Below, piece by piece: positions 10,366 to 21,128 of a DNA stretch of 64,000 nt. This DNA comes from Aquarana catesbeiana (lineage: Eukaryota > Chordata > Amphibia > Anura > Ranidae). Position numbers and translations under genes: made by a program. Under the pieces are notes generated by a model, which searched no databases, was not told where the DNA came from, and saw only the letters and a program-made list of their open reading frames with translations. Each line of letters opens with the position of its first letter. The first letter of the stretch is position 1. Location of the stretch: positions 492,551,232 to 492,615,231 of the forward strand of contig NC_133326.1 of assembly GCF_042186555.1 (NCBI RefSeq), in the 5' to 3' direction.

Positions 10366-11440
10366 GTTTCACCACTGTACCCCCTGCTCATCTGCTCCAC
10401 CACTGTACTACCTTGCACATCTGCCCCACCACTGTACTACCCTGCACATCTGCACCACCACTGTACCACCCTGCTCTTCCGTCCCACCACTGTACCTCCC
10501 TGCACATCTGCTCCACCGTCGTACCCCCATGCTCTTTTGCCCCACCACTGTAACCCCCTGCTCATGTGTTCCACCGATGTACCTCCTTTCTCCTCTGCAC
10601 ATCTGCCCCACCTCTGTACTCCCTGCTTCTCTGCCCCACCGCTGTAACCCCCTTGCTCATCTGTCCCACCAATGTACCTCCTTTCTCCTCTGCCCCAACA
10701 CTGAACCGCCCTGCTCATCTTTCCAACCACTGTAACCCCCTTCTCATCTGGCCCAACACTGAATCCCCCCTGCCCGTCTGTCCCACCACTGTAACTCCCT
10801 GCTCGTCTGCCCCATCATTGTATCCCCCTGCTTTTCTGTCCCACCACTGAACCCCCTTCTCATCCCTCCCACCACTGTACCTTCTGCACATCAGCCCCAC
10901 CACTGTACCCCTTGCTCTTCTGTCCCACCACTGTAACCCCCCTGCTCATCAATGTACCCCATTTTCTCATCTTCTGTCCCACCACTGTACCTCCCTGCAC
11001 ATCTGCTTCAACGTCGTATCCCCATGCTCTTCTGTCTCACTACTGAATCACCTTCTCATCTGTCCTAACACTGAACCCATCTGCTCATCTGCCCCACCAC
11101 TGTAACCCGCTTTCTCATCTGTCCCACCAATGTACCTCCTGCACATCTATCTCATTTCTGTACCCCCCTGCTCTTCTGCCCCACCTCTGTTCGCCCTGCT
11201 CTCCTGCCTGAACCACTGTAACCCCCTGTTCATCTGTCCCACCAATAAACCTCTCACATCTGCCCCACTGCATTACCCCCTGCTTTTCTGTCCTACCACT
11301 AAACCCCCTTCTCATCTGCCCCAACACTAAACCCTCCTGCTCATCTGGCCCAACACTGAACCCCTCTGCTCATCTGGCCCAACACTGAACCCCCCTGCTC
11401 ATTTAGCCCAACACTGAACCCCCCTGCTCATCTGGCCCAA
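10366..11440. repeat. 29-bp minisatellite inside the hAT element
   Basis: Units such as ACCACTGTACTACCCTGCAC plus ATCTGCACC repeat at 29 bp, giving roughly 35 copies with increasing divergence to the right. Long proline/cysteine/threonine-rich frames across it are by-products of the period not being a multiple of three, and are not genes. A separate hAT element at 26510-27878 also carries an internal minisatellite, of unrelated sequence. Confidence 0.9.
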
Positions 11441-11445
11441 CATTA

Positions 11446-12545
11446 ACCACTTAAGGACCAGCTTCATTTTGGATTTTAGGTGTTTAGATGTTTAAAACAG
11501 GTTTTTTTGCTAGAAAATTACTTAGAACCCCCAAACATTACATATGGTTTTTCTTCTAACACCCTCGAGAATAAAATGGCGGTCGTTGCAATACTTTTTT
11601 TTGCACCGTATTTGCGCAGCAGTCTTAAAATCGCACTTTTTTTGGAAAAAAATCACTTTTTTTAATAAAAAAATAAGACAACAGTAAAGTTAGCCCAATT
11701 TTTTTTATATTGTGAAATATAATGTTACACCAAGTAAATGGATACCCAACATGTCACGCTTGAAAATTGTGCCCGCTCGTGGAATGGTGTCAAACTTTTA
11801 CCCTCAAAAATCTCCATAGGCGACGTTTAAAAAATTCTACAGGTTGCATATTTTACGGTACAGAGGAGGTCTAGGGCTAGAATTATTGCTCTCGCTCTAC
11901 CGGTCACGGCAATACCTCACATGTGTGGTTTGACCACCGTTTTCATATGCGGGCGCTACTCGCGTATGCGTTCGCTTCTGCGCGCGAGCTCGTCGGGACG
12001 GGGGGGGGTTTAAAAAAATTTTTTTATTTTTATTATTTATTTTACAATATTTTATTTATTTTTACACTGTTTAAAAAAAAAATGGTGTCACTTTTATTCC
12101 TATTACAAGGAATGTAAACATCCCTTGTAATAGAAAAAAGCATGACAGGACCTCTTAAATATGAGATCTGGGGTCAAAAAGACCTCAGATCTCATATTTA
12201 CACTAAAATGCAATAAAAAAAAAAAAGTCATTTAAAAAAATGACATTTGAAAAAATGTGCCTTTAAGAGGCGTGGACGTAAGTGACGTTTTGACGTCGCT
12301 TCCGCCCAGCAGTGGAGACGAGTGGGTGCCATCTTAGCCTCACTCGTCTCCAGACACAGGACAGAGACAGATGCGATCGCCTCCGCCGCTACCGACGGCT
12401 CCGGTAAGCGGCGGAAGGCACCGGATCGCGGCGGGCCCTCTCCCGCCACCGATAAAAGTGATCTCGCAGTGAATCCGCCGCAGAGACCCACTTTTATCTG
12501 AAAGCCGGCCGCCGCACGAAAACGGGGATACCGGGGTTATGGCAG
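11446..12545. mobile_element. TTAA-flanked repetitive element (TTAACCACTTAAGGACC type), right-truncated
   Basis: It starts with TTAACCACTTAAGGACC. It includes a perfect inverted pair, AAATATGAGATCTGGGGTC and GACCTCAGATCTCATATTT (about 12157-12202), an AT-rich centre and a GC-rich right part with CpGs (12280-12500). I recognise it as a very abundant repeat of ranid genomes. The left end is typical of TTAA-target MITEs; the matching right end is missing here. No reading frame of interest. Confidence 0.6.
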
Positions 12546-13331
12546 TGGGACTGTGTGCAGGATCATAAGTTGAGCCCTCACAGCTGAGAAAAAGTGCGAC
12601 GCTCTGCGCCACAGGAAAAGTTGGGTGTGATTTTCATTGCGCTGAATACTGGCTCTTTTCTTAAAGGTACACAGAGTGCAGGGGTTCAGTAGTGACAAAA
12701 AGGTTCAGGAATAATTTCACAAAGGTTCAGGAATAATTTCAAAAAAGTTCCCAGAAGCTCAACAGTAATTCCACAAACTGTCACCTGATTGTGGTGTTCT
12801 CAATCACAGTGAAATCCCTTCTTTCTGAGATTGGTAGTGGCAACCAAGCCAGTCATCTTCCTTAGATGGTGGGCGGGGCTAGCTGGACTGTGAGTGGCCA
12901 ATGAGGTCTGTCATTTGCCACTTTAGCAGTGGCCAATGACAGTCCCCCTCCTCCTGGAAACAGGGACCCCCCCCCCCCAGGAAAACTGCACCCAATCTCT
13001 TCCCCATCACAAAAGCTGACAATCGCAGCTACAGCAAAATTAGAGAATCAAACAAGGTTTCCCATCTTTTACAATGTGTGGGGGCACAGTGCATCCCACT
13101 CAGTGGTGCAGGTGCGGAGTGGGGAACGCTGAAACTGGAATGCATTAGTGTCTCACTGACACTTCCCTGTGCTGCTCTGCTGATGGGGAGTGAGTCAAGT
13201 GCCGGAAAAAGAGGCTTCGTGTGACGCTTGCGGCACCAGTGCCGGGGGTTGCCTACCCCTGCTGTAATTAGTCAAAGCAGTACAGAAAGATACATAAGAG
13301 ATATAAAAATCTTACCATTACATTTAGATGT

Positions 13332-14481
13332 GAAAAGGAGGGGGGAACAAGTGCGCAAAACCAAAGTGAAAAAAAGGAATAAATTAAGGATGAGAGAAGC
13401 CGCCAAACATATAAAAAGTGTTCCCACACAAAAAAACAATAGGATAAAAGAAATATGTGGCGCTAACTAGAATGTAAAAGTAAATCAAATATCACAAAAA
13501 TAATGTGACTAAATTGTGTAGCTAATGACAATTCTTCAATGTGACATCAAGTGGCTAACAGGATAATAATGTGTAGAAATAACATTCAATAAATCCAACA
13601 AACCTCATAAAGTGCATAAAAGTGAAAAAATCAAAAAAATTTAAAAAATTAAAAAAACATTTTTAGTCCCTGGGATGTGTACAGGACACGCCAAGCACCA
13701 ACATCTGTCTTCATATCAGCTTCATCTGTTTGTAGCGAGCCTGTGACAGGTCCAGGAAGTGAATCTCCTCATCACTTATCTCCCAGCCTGAAGCCTTCCA
13801 TCAGAAACCCGCCATTACTGGGACGATTGGAGGAGATCGATCGATTATTGGATCCCATTTGCTTCCAGACTGCAGGCTTGACTTGACCCATAGGGGTCTT
13901 TAATAGAGGTGAGGGGCTGGGGGAATCGTGTGGCGCACCACGGATTGTCGGTGATTGGAGGAATTTGAAACCAATCATTCTCTGCACATGCACTTTTGTT
14001 TTTTTGCATGAACAATAACAATATGAAGATTGCACTTGTAGAACTATGCACCTTTATTTATTGAATTAGCGGTTTTCTTGCACTCTTTTGCACTTTATGC
14101 AATTTTTTCCATTATCTGCGACTTTTGTCACTTTATGCGATTTTTTCATATGTGATTTTCTTCATTTTTATGTGCCTCATGAGTTTTATTGGATTCACTG
14201 ACTGTATTTCTACATTTTTGGACTTATTTATGCGATTTTTTATTCATGCGACTTTTTTTCACTTTATGCGATTTTTATTTTTTTTTGGGATTTTTTCACT
14301 TTTATGCACTTTATAAAGGTTTATTGGATTTATTGAATGTTGTTTCTACACGTTATTATCCTGTTAGCCACTTGATGTCACATTGAAGAATTGTCATTAG
14401 CTACACAATTTAGTCACATTATTTTTGTGATATTTGATTTACTTTTACATTCTAGTTAGCACCACATATTTCTTTTATTTT
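13332..14481. mobile_element. Foldback element with long inverted arms and a 15-bp direct repeat
   Basis: The direct repeat ATTACATTTAGATGT lies at 13317-13331 and again at 14482-14496, just outside an element whose two ends are inverted copies of each other. Sequence at about 13440-13640 (with CTAACTAGAATGTAAAAGTA and GTGACATCAAGTGGCTAACA) recurs reversed at about 14300-14475. The arms are about 180-200 bp with few differences. The centre (13660-14290) has no gene. The family is not recognised; a 15-bp target duplication is too long for hAT, Tc1 or Harbinger. Confidence 0.75.
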
Positions 14482-14756
14482 ATTACATTTAGATGTATTT
14501 GCTTTAAATTACATTTTAAGAGTTTTTTTTGCTTCCATTCACAGGTGTAAATAATAAAAAAAAAATCTGCATGCAAATAATGAATAAAAGTTGTAAAATA
14601 ATGATGTGCACAATGAAAACTTTGCATGGACAGCTTCATCTTTGGATTTGTAATGCATCGTGCTCAAAGAATTCATGATGTGATTTTTACCCAGTGTAGC
14701 TACAGTATGTTCACTAATGGGTAAAAGCCTCTGACTGATTCTGAGCATGGGGTCTT

Positions 14757-15150
14757 AAATAGGGATGCAGCGATATATCGGCCGACAAAAAATATCGTCC
14801 AAAAATAGTGTTATCACAATGGCCACTGAAAAACACATTTTGCTGCGATTTTCATAGGTCATGTGACTCAAAAACTGCTTCAAAGACGCAACACGGATGC
14901 GTTTTTGCCACGTTTTCAATGCATTTTAATGGGGAGGTGCATTACACCACAGAAGCCCAATGGACCAGTGTGAAGACATACATAGAATTTAAAGGGATGC
15001 ATTTTTCTTGAGCTTTTCTTGCACATTTTTTTTTGTTACACAAAAGCTTTCAATATAAAAATTAAATATAATACAATTATATATAAATATATATATATTT
15101 TTTAAACTGTCCATTTCAGTTTCAGTTTTCGGCCACGTGCATCCTAAATG
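14757..15150. mobile_element. Possible MITE with GGGATGCA/TGCATCC ends
   Basis: The left end reads AGGGATGCAGCGATATATCG followed by GCCGAC; the right end reads TTCGGCCACGTGCATCCTA. These are an imperfect inverted repeat around AT-rich sequence. Similar ends occur in vertebrate hAT-type MITEs. The target duplication is unclear, so the boundaries are approximate. The preceding 14482-14756 holds nothing I can identify. Confidence 0.4.
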
Positions 15151-15363
15151 TTCGGCTTCGGTGCACCACTGGTTTTAAAATCACAAAGGTAGAAACACCA
15201 GCAGTATTATATTTCTGTTTAATATTATATTATATATTTTTTTATAATTAAATTTAAATATTTTATAATTAAAGCTGCTAACATGCAGCCCAGACTGGAA
15301 AATCAGCTTCTGAATACCTTAGCCTGCAAATGTAAAATTATGGAAACTGTCATTACTAACATG

Positions 15364-15841
15364 CAGTGGCGGCTGGTGGTATACTTCTTTTTTTGGGGGG
15401 GGAGGCAAACAATGCACCCACGCCCCCCCCCCCTCCTCCGGTCGTTTACCAGCTGCCCACTTACCCCATCTATGGCACGGACAACACTGCCCCCCAGGCG
15501 AAGGATTCCCCTGCGTCTCCTCCTGGGCATTACTGCGGCCGTGTGTCTCCTCCCTCCGCCTTGGATAATAGGATCACTGCTCCTTTCGGCCAATCGAAAA
15601 ACGGGTCTCAATATCTGCTTTCTGATTGACTGGGAGGAGAACCAGTGTGACAAGAGTGAATATTTATTCGCTCTTGTCACACAACTGGGTGGGCTTGGGC
15701 CCACCCTTTTTTGAAGCCTATTCTAATTCCTCTAGCTCTAATCACCCACTAAAAAAAAAAAAAACCCCAATTGGAAGCCATGTGTCCAGCGCCCCACATG
15801 TAGATTAGGGGGCGGGACGCATGGATAGGGGGCCGCCACTG
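15364..15841. mobile_element. hAT MITE, 478 bp
   Basis: Ends are CAGTGGCGGCTGG and its complement (GGGCCGCCACTG). The 8-bp flanks CTAACATG (15356-15363) and CCAACATG (15842-15849) differ at one base. It has no transposase; the interior includes C-rich and CpG-containing sequence. It probably uses a hAT transposase supplied by another copy. Confidence 0.85.
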
Positions 15842-16019
15842 CCAACATGTCACTCTCATTTTTGCTGTACTATCTAGTAAGTCACTGATCAGGAACAAGC
15901 ATGCAATCAGCAAAGTTACATCTGCCAAGTAGCCCAGTGCCTCCATAAATAATGAAGCAAGAATAAGGATCAGAGCATGAGAAATTATGTCAGAGTAAAT
16001 ATGCAATGGCAGCTTCAAT

Positions 16020-16243
16020 ACAGTGCCTTGAAAAAGTATTCATACCCCTATTTATATGTGATAGACCAACACAAAGTGGCACATAATTGTGAAGTAGAAG
16101 GAAAATGATAAATGGCTTTCAAAATGTTTTACAAATAACTATGTGAAAAGTGTGGCGTGCATTTGTATTTACCCTCCCTGAGTCAATACTTTGTAGAACC
16201 ACCTTTCACTGCAATTACAGCTGCAAGTCTTTTTGGGTATGTT
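16020..16243. mobile_element. Tc1-type element end, truncated
   Basis: A TA dinucleotide is followed by CAGTGCCTTGAAAAAGTATT and CATACCCC, the terminal repeat of a widespread vertebrate Tc1 family. The sequence includes the typical segment AGAACCACCTTTCACTGCAA. Homology stops at about 16243, where another small element begins. No transposase is left. Confidence 0.75.
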
Positions 16244-16244
16244 A

Positions 16245-16580
16245 ATATACTGTAGTAGCTTGTGCTATGTATAGTAAGTGGCCAGTGTTCTGCCAGCAGT
16301 ACCAAAGACTTCCCCTTTACTGCTGGATATAGAGAGTCAATCGTACTACATCTCTTCCATTTAGGAGAGGCCTTGTATTTTTTTCATACAATAAAATACA
16401 GAATACAAAGCTTCCTCTAATTGGCTGAGGTGGAGCTGTGGGCAGAAGGCATCACAATCTCCACCTCAGCAATAACGGACCTGCAGTATGACTGACTCAT
16501 TCTATAAAAGTCTTTGGTACTGCTGCGGACACACAGCACCTCATATCGTATGTGGTACCAGCTGCTACAGTATATTATAG
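16245..16580. mobile_element. MITE with nested inverted repeats
   Basis: Ends TATACTGTAGTAGCT and AGCTGCTACAGTATA are inverted. An inner pair, CAGCAGTACCAAAGACT (about 16296-16312) and AGTCTTTGGTACTGCTG (about 16509-16525), folds inside it. It interrupts the Tc1 fragment on its left. No gene is present. Confidence 0.65.
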
Positions 16581-16736
16581 GTTAAGCAGCTGCCAGTAAA
16601 TAATTAGTTTGGTCCAAGCTATGCCAAATAAATTGTTTAAAGTGCCAAGAAAACCCTGAGTTCTCTTTTAAGCAGACTGCATTGGCAACAGCAGCATTGG
16701 ACACTGTCTCAAAATGACAAAGACAAAGTTTCAGAC

Positions 16737-17004
16737 TGGGTTCACGCATATGCGAATTGGATGCGGACTTGTCCGCATCCAATTCGCATGACAGGTGAGT
16801 GTGACCAGCTTTTAATGGAGCCGGTTCACACAGGCCCAGGGTGGCCATGGTCCCAATTTAAAAAAGGGTCCTATGTATCTTTGGGTCAGATTCAGGTGTG
16901 AATTCAGGCAAAAAATCAGGCCTGATTTGCACCTGAACCAGTGAACCGAGGCGCACTGGACCCCAGGCACGAAATCATGGCCGCATATGTGTGAACCCGG
17001 CTTC
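16737..17004. mobile_element. GGGTTCAC-type MITE
   Basis: CTGGGTTCACGCATATGCG at the left and CGCATATGTGTGAACCCGG at the right form an inverted repeat. An internal palindrome, GAATTGGATGCGGAC / GTCCGCATCCAATTC, lies at about 16756-16788. Related ends occur in the elements at 25612-25875 and 25876-26158. It ends only about 35 bp from a candidate host exon. Confidence 0.65.
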
Positions 17005-17039
17005 GCGCTTGCACTTGTGTTCAAGTAAATACTACATAC

Positions 17040-17152
17040 CTCACTCAAAATAACCCATACAGGAGAATCCGTCTGAATGGAAAGGCGTAGTGCTTCAAGT
17101 GGTCCAAAAGAAGGTTCCACTTCTCCTTCTGCTATGCCCTTGTTAAATGAAC
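17040..17152 (-). CDS. Candidate host gene exon (113 nt)
   Basis: On the minus strand a pyrimidine-rich tract and acceptor TTTTTAG (17153 onward) precede an open frame of 38 codons ending at donor GAG|GTATGTAG (17039 leftward). The peptide contains KGIAEGEVEPSFGPLEAL and ends with SPVWVILSE. It starts in phase 1, exactly matching the phase left by the exon at 22144-22231, and ends in phase 0. It has no repeat character, unlike its surroundings. I do not recognise the protein. The case rests on splice signals, matching phase and an ordinary amino-acid composition; it could still be chance. Confidence 0.5.
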
Positions 17153-17499
17153 CTAAAAAGTAACACATGATTAACATTGCATTAACAGAACAAGCAGATC
17201 GTAAAACAAAATGTGCCTGAAATTATTAAGCTCATTGAGATAAATTGGGGTTCCTACATTGTAAACAACTTAGGTGCCAGTTCCTTTAAGATTTACATAT
17301 TCATGCTATCACTCTCTGTAAATGAGCATCCCCTCTACCACACCTTCACCTAGCTCACAACCAATTTACAGTGCCAGTGGGCTGGTGGCACCATCTACAA
17401 AACTAAAAGGTGGAAAAGCTTTTTTTGCATTTCTAAATTCAGGGTATGTAGGGCAGAGCTGACTATATGCAAGAAAGGTGGGTCCTAAGGCTATAGAAC
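17153..17499. other. Intron-like sequence, nothing identified
   Basis: AT-rich unique-looking sequence between the candidate exon and a decayed repeat. I see no open frame, terminal repeat or structured motif in it. Confidence 0.5.
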
Positions 17500-17815
17500 A
17501 GTGGTCAACTTACAAGGTAAAGGGGTACAATTGCACTACCTGACCTCCAAAGAGCCATGTATAATATTCATTACATGTAAAACTACAGAAGACTGTCATA
17601 GACTGAAGACTTACTAGAGGATATGTTTAAAAACTGTTCTACAGGAGAGGTTGCAGAATGAAGTTAGTAGGAGTCAACTATTAGTGACTACTTTTATTTA
17701 GGGTCCTTAAACGACTCAATGCTCCTACTACTGATTGCTGGGGCCAGAGGGCCACGTTTCAAACACCAAAGACCACATTTGGCCCTCGGGCTGCACGTTG
17801 GGCATCAGGGATAAC
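17500..17815. mobile_element. Decayed hAT-like element
   Basis: It begins near CAGTGGTCAAC. Its right part contains GGGCCACGTTTCAAAC and TTTGGCCCTCGGGCTGC, phrases typical of the ends of hAT elements of the GGGCCACA/GTTTGACA class. The terminal repeats are too eroded to place a duplication. Confidence 0.4.
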
Positions 17816-19149
17816 AACAAATGGGTCCCTGAAAAGTAAATAATGTTATAAGTGGTTTTAGATTAGTTTACATAAAAATGACACCATTTCGTTTTACAGC
17901 ACATCCATAAAGTATTCACAGCCCTGCACTTTTTCAACATTTTATGTTACAGCCTTATTATAAAATCAATAAAATTCATTATTTTCCTCAAAATTCTACA
18001 AACAATAGCCCATAATGACAATGCGAAAGAAGTTTGAAATCTTTGCAAATTTATTAAAAATAAAAAATGATGTACATAAGTATTTACAGCCTTTGCCATG
18101 ACACTCAAAAATGAACTCAGGTGCATCCGGTTTCCACTGATCATCCTTGAGATGTTTCTACAACTTAATAGGAGTCCACCTGTGGTAAATTCAGTTGATT
18201 GGACATGATTTGGAAAGGTACACACCTGTCTATATAGGGTCCCACAGTTAACAGTGGCATGTCAGAGCACAAACCAAGCCATGAAGTCCAAGGAATTGTC
18301 TGTAGACCTCCGAGACAGGATTGTATTGAGGCACAGATCTGGGGAAGGGTACAGAAAAATGTCTGCAGCATTGAAGGTCCCAATGAGCACAGTGGACTCT
18401 ATTATCCGTAAATGGAAGCAGTTTGGAACCACTAGGACTCTTCCTAGAGTGGGCCGCCTGGCCAAAATGAGCGAACAGGGGAGAAGGGCCTTAGTCAAGG
18501 AGGTGACCAAGAAACTGATGGGCACTCTGACAGAGCTCCAGCGTTCCTCTGTGAAGAGAGGAGAACCTTTGAGAAGAACAACCATCTCTCAGCACTCCAC
18601 CAATCAGGCCCATATGATAGAGTGGCCAGATGGAAGCCACTCCTCAGTAAAAGGCACATGACAGCCCACCTGGAGTTTGCCAAAAGGCACCCGAAGGACT
18701 CTCAGACCATGAGAAACAAAATTCTCTGGTCTGATGAAACAAAGATTGAACTCTTTGGTCTGAATGGCAAGTGTCATGTCTGGAGGAAACCAGGTACTGC
18801 TCATCACCTGGCCAATACCATCCATACAGTGAAGCATGGTGGTGGCAGCATCATACTGTGGGGATGTTTTACAGTGGCAGGAACTGGGAGACTAGTCAGT
18901 ATCGAGGGAAAGATGAATGCAGCAATGTACAGAGACATCCTTGATGAAAACCTGCTCCAGATCGCTCTGGACCTCAGACTGGGGTGAAGGTTCATCTTCC
19001 AACAAGACAACGACCCTCAGCACATGGCCAAGACAACAAAGGAGTGGCTATGGGACAACTCTGTGAATGTCCTTGAGTGGCTCAGCCAGAGCCCAGACTT
19101 GAACCCGATTGAACATCTGTGGAGAGATCTGAAAATGGCTGTTCACCGA

Positions 19150-21128
19150 ACACCAACCATTCTTTAATTCATTTCTTTACTGCATCCGTGTGCTTCACTC
19201 AAAGTCCCGCCCCCACAATACTTTTCTGTTATAACAAATGGGATGGAGGATGGGATCTATACGGCCCCCCATTCTCATACAAAGTCCCACCCTTTCCACT
19301 CCTTTGTTCAACCTATAGGGATGGAAGCACACAACTGCACTTATAATTTACATTTTGAATATTTGCTATGGCTGCTCCTCAGCTGCTCATAGTATTCCCC
19401 TATTCATTCTCTATTTTCTCTGTGCAGTGGGAGTGTTCCCTTGCACACATCATGTGTACTGCCAACTTTATAGTTACACTTCTCTGTTAATCCCTCCCCA
19501 TTTACATTCTTAATTTTGCAGCCTTATCTTTGCATTGTGACTGCGCACAGAGGTCACCGGCCGCTGCATCTATCTTCCTGTGCCACCTCTGTCCTGGAGC
19601 TGTGACGAACACTGTGGGCTTCCCCCCCGCCCCCTCTCACATTGGGTGGGTGGGGTTTCCCCCACTGCTCGTCAGCGTCATGCCTCGCATGTCAGCTGTC
19701 TGGCGCCTCTTTAGACGCCTATAAATCAGCTGGCGGCTTTACCATCACAGCTGCGGGATTATCTGGTTGGGACTGGTCACGCTGGGGTTGGCGGCCAGAC
19801 AACCTGTGTGTCCCCCGCTCCCCGCTCTGTCATTGCATGACGTTGGGGGCTGTCTAGGACGGCTCTCCCGGCTGGGGCTTCCCCCCTAATTGTGATCTGC
19901 ACCTGCCTTCCCCACACTCTCTTCCTCACTACATCACCTTCCTCTAGGCTCTCTTGTCCAACCGAATCCACACCAGGTAACACTTATCTCACATCCATGT
20001 TCTATTACTGTTCCCCCCCTTTCTTCCCCCCCCCTCTTTTTTCTCTCTGCCTTCCTTTTCTTTTTCTATTTTTTCCTTCCTTGCCTCCCTTCAGCACTTT
20101 ACCCTTTTACTTCACCCTGCTTCTCACCCCGTCATTCTGTGTTATCACATCACTTTTTCACTTACCGCACTCCCTTCATTTCCTATGCACCATTTTTACC
20201 AGCCCCCCTCCATCCAGCTAGTCCCCCTATGGGACCTTCTCCCCTCTTTTCCTTTTCTCCCATTATCCACATTCTTTCCTCATATCTCCACCTTCACTAA
20301 TTAGGGATGCTGCCGCTGTTGGCTGTACGCCGCCTGGACAGGTCCCCTCAGCTCTGGGATTGGCATTTCTGGCCGGGTCGATTCGCACGGTTGTGTTTTC
20401 CCCTCTGCGCAACCACATGCATGTAAGTACTTTGGACAAATGCATGGGTGTGAGGGGGCTTTTTCACACTCCCTGCATTTGCCAACCCTTCTTCCAGATT
20501 AACACAACGTCCTTATTATATATTTTTCATTTATAGATGAACTATCACGGTCTTGCTCCTGACGAGTGACTTAAAGGTCCAGAAACGCGTAGAGCTAACA
20601 ACTGCCGTTACTACCATCCATTCATGAATCCATCACGGCCGTTCTTTTCTACCAAGTACTTTTTCTTTTTTCCCCAATGTGATGCTTTAATGCATCCTTT
20701 TACTGATTTCAGTATTACCTACACTACAATCAATCACGCTTTTATGTGACCCGTGCAACTGTAAAATACTGCCTTACCTTTTCTATGAGAGTCAAAATGC
20801 TTGTTTTTAATATTATTTTTCCTACTTACCTTACCTTTACTAAATTTTCATTGACGCTTTAATGCGCAAGCTACTTTTATGAGTATTTCTACAATACAAT
20901 TAATCATGTTATTATGTGACCTGTGTATCTGTAAAATACTGTTTTATAATCTGGTTGGACAATGTATTTATATGTGATGACTTATTTTGAATACAATGTA
21001 TTACTACACACAATGAACTCCCAATCTATGTCCTAAAAAAATGACTCAATAAACAAACCATTCTTTAATTAATTTCTTTACTGCATCCCTGTGCTTCACT
21101 CAAAGTCCCGCCCCCACAATACTTTTCT
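19150..21128. mobile_element. 2-kb element with 73-bp terminal direct repeats and a 13-bp target duplication
   Basis: The target duplication GGCTGTTCACCGA lies at 19137-19149 and 21129-21141. The element has near-identical direct repeats at its ends (19155-19227 and 21056-21128, with a few differences; both contain AGTCCCGCCCCCACAATACT). The interior is C/T-rich (19990-20290) with no coding frame of known type. A hammerhead-ribozyme-like motif lies at 20555-20595 on the plus strand. Long variable duplications, terminal direct repeats and a hammerhead are features of Penelope-like elements; that assignment is inference and no RT or GIY-YIG domain is present. Confidence 0.75.
20555..20595 (+). 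ncRNA. Candidate minimal hammerhead ribozyme
   Basis: Arrangement: stem I strand GCTC (20555-20558), core CTGACGA (20559-20565), stem II region 20566-20581 with GACT/GGTC pairing around loop TAAA, core GAAA (20582-20585), short self-complementary stem III ACGCGT (20585-20590), expected cleavage after the A at 20591, stem I strand GAGC (20592-20595). Core residues match the hammerhead consensus. Weak points: the base of stem II has two mismatches and stem I has four base pairs. Self-complementary stem III suggests it would act as a dimer, as described for Penelope-like retroelements. Confidence 0.55.

Larger units (their letters stand above)
10058..13261. mobile_element. hAT element, 3.2 kb, with nested repeats
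   Basis: Both ends carry the perfect 15-bp inverted repeat CAGGGGTAGGCAACC (10058-10072) and its complement (13247-13261). The right flank is CTGTAATT (13262-13269). The left copy of that duplication is split into CTGTAA (9612-9617) and TT (10056-10057) by the Harbinger MITE. No transposase is seen. The interior is a 29-bp minisatellite (10366-11440), a TTAA-type repeat (11446-12545) and hAT-specific sequence. Confidence 0.88.

Noticed and set aside
10235..10735. Long proline/threonine/cysteine-rich reading frames
   Set aside because: They read through a 29-bp tandem repeat in all frames; the peptides are products of the repeat.
15749..16018. Open minus-strand frame with hydrophobic peptide
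   Set aside because: No splice sites at its ends; it runs into a hAT MITE and lacks a plausible start.
16812..17177. 121-codon minus-strand frame containing the candidate exon
   Set aside because: Only 17040-17152 is supported by splice signals; the rest lies in intron and MITE sequence.
19655..19690. Possible hammerhead core on the minus strand (CTGACGA followed by GAAAC)
   Set aside because: The sequence between the cores cannot form stem II and no stem I pairing is found.
19892..20221. Plus-strand frame rich in Ser/Pro/Phe/Leu
   Set aside because: Produced by a C/T-rich tract inside the 2-kb nested element; no homology or start context.
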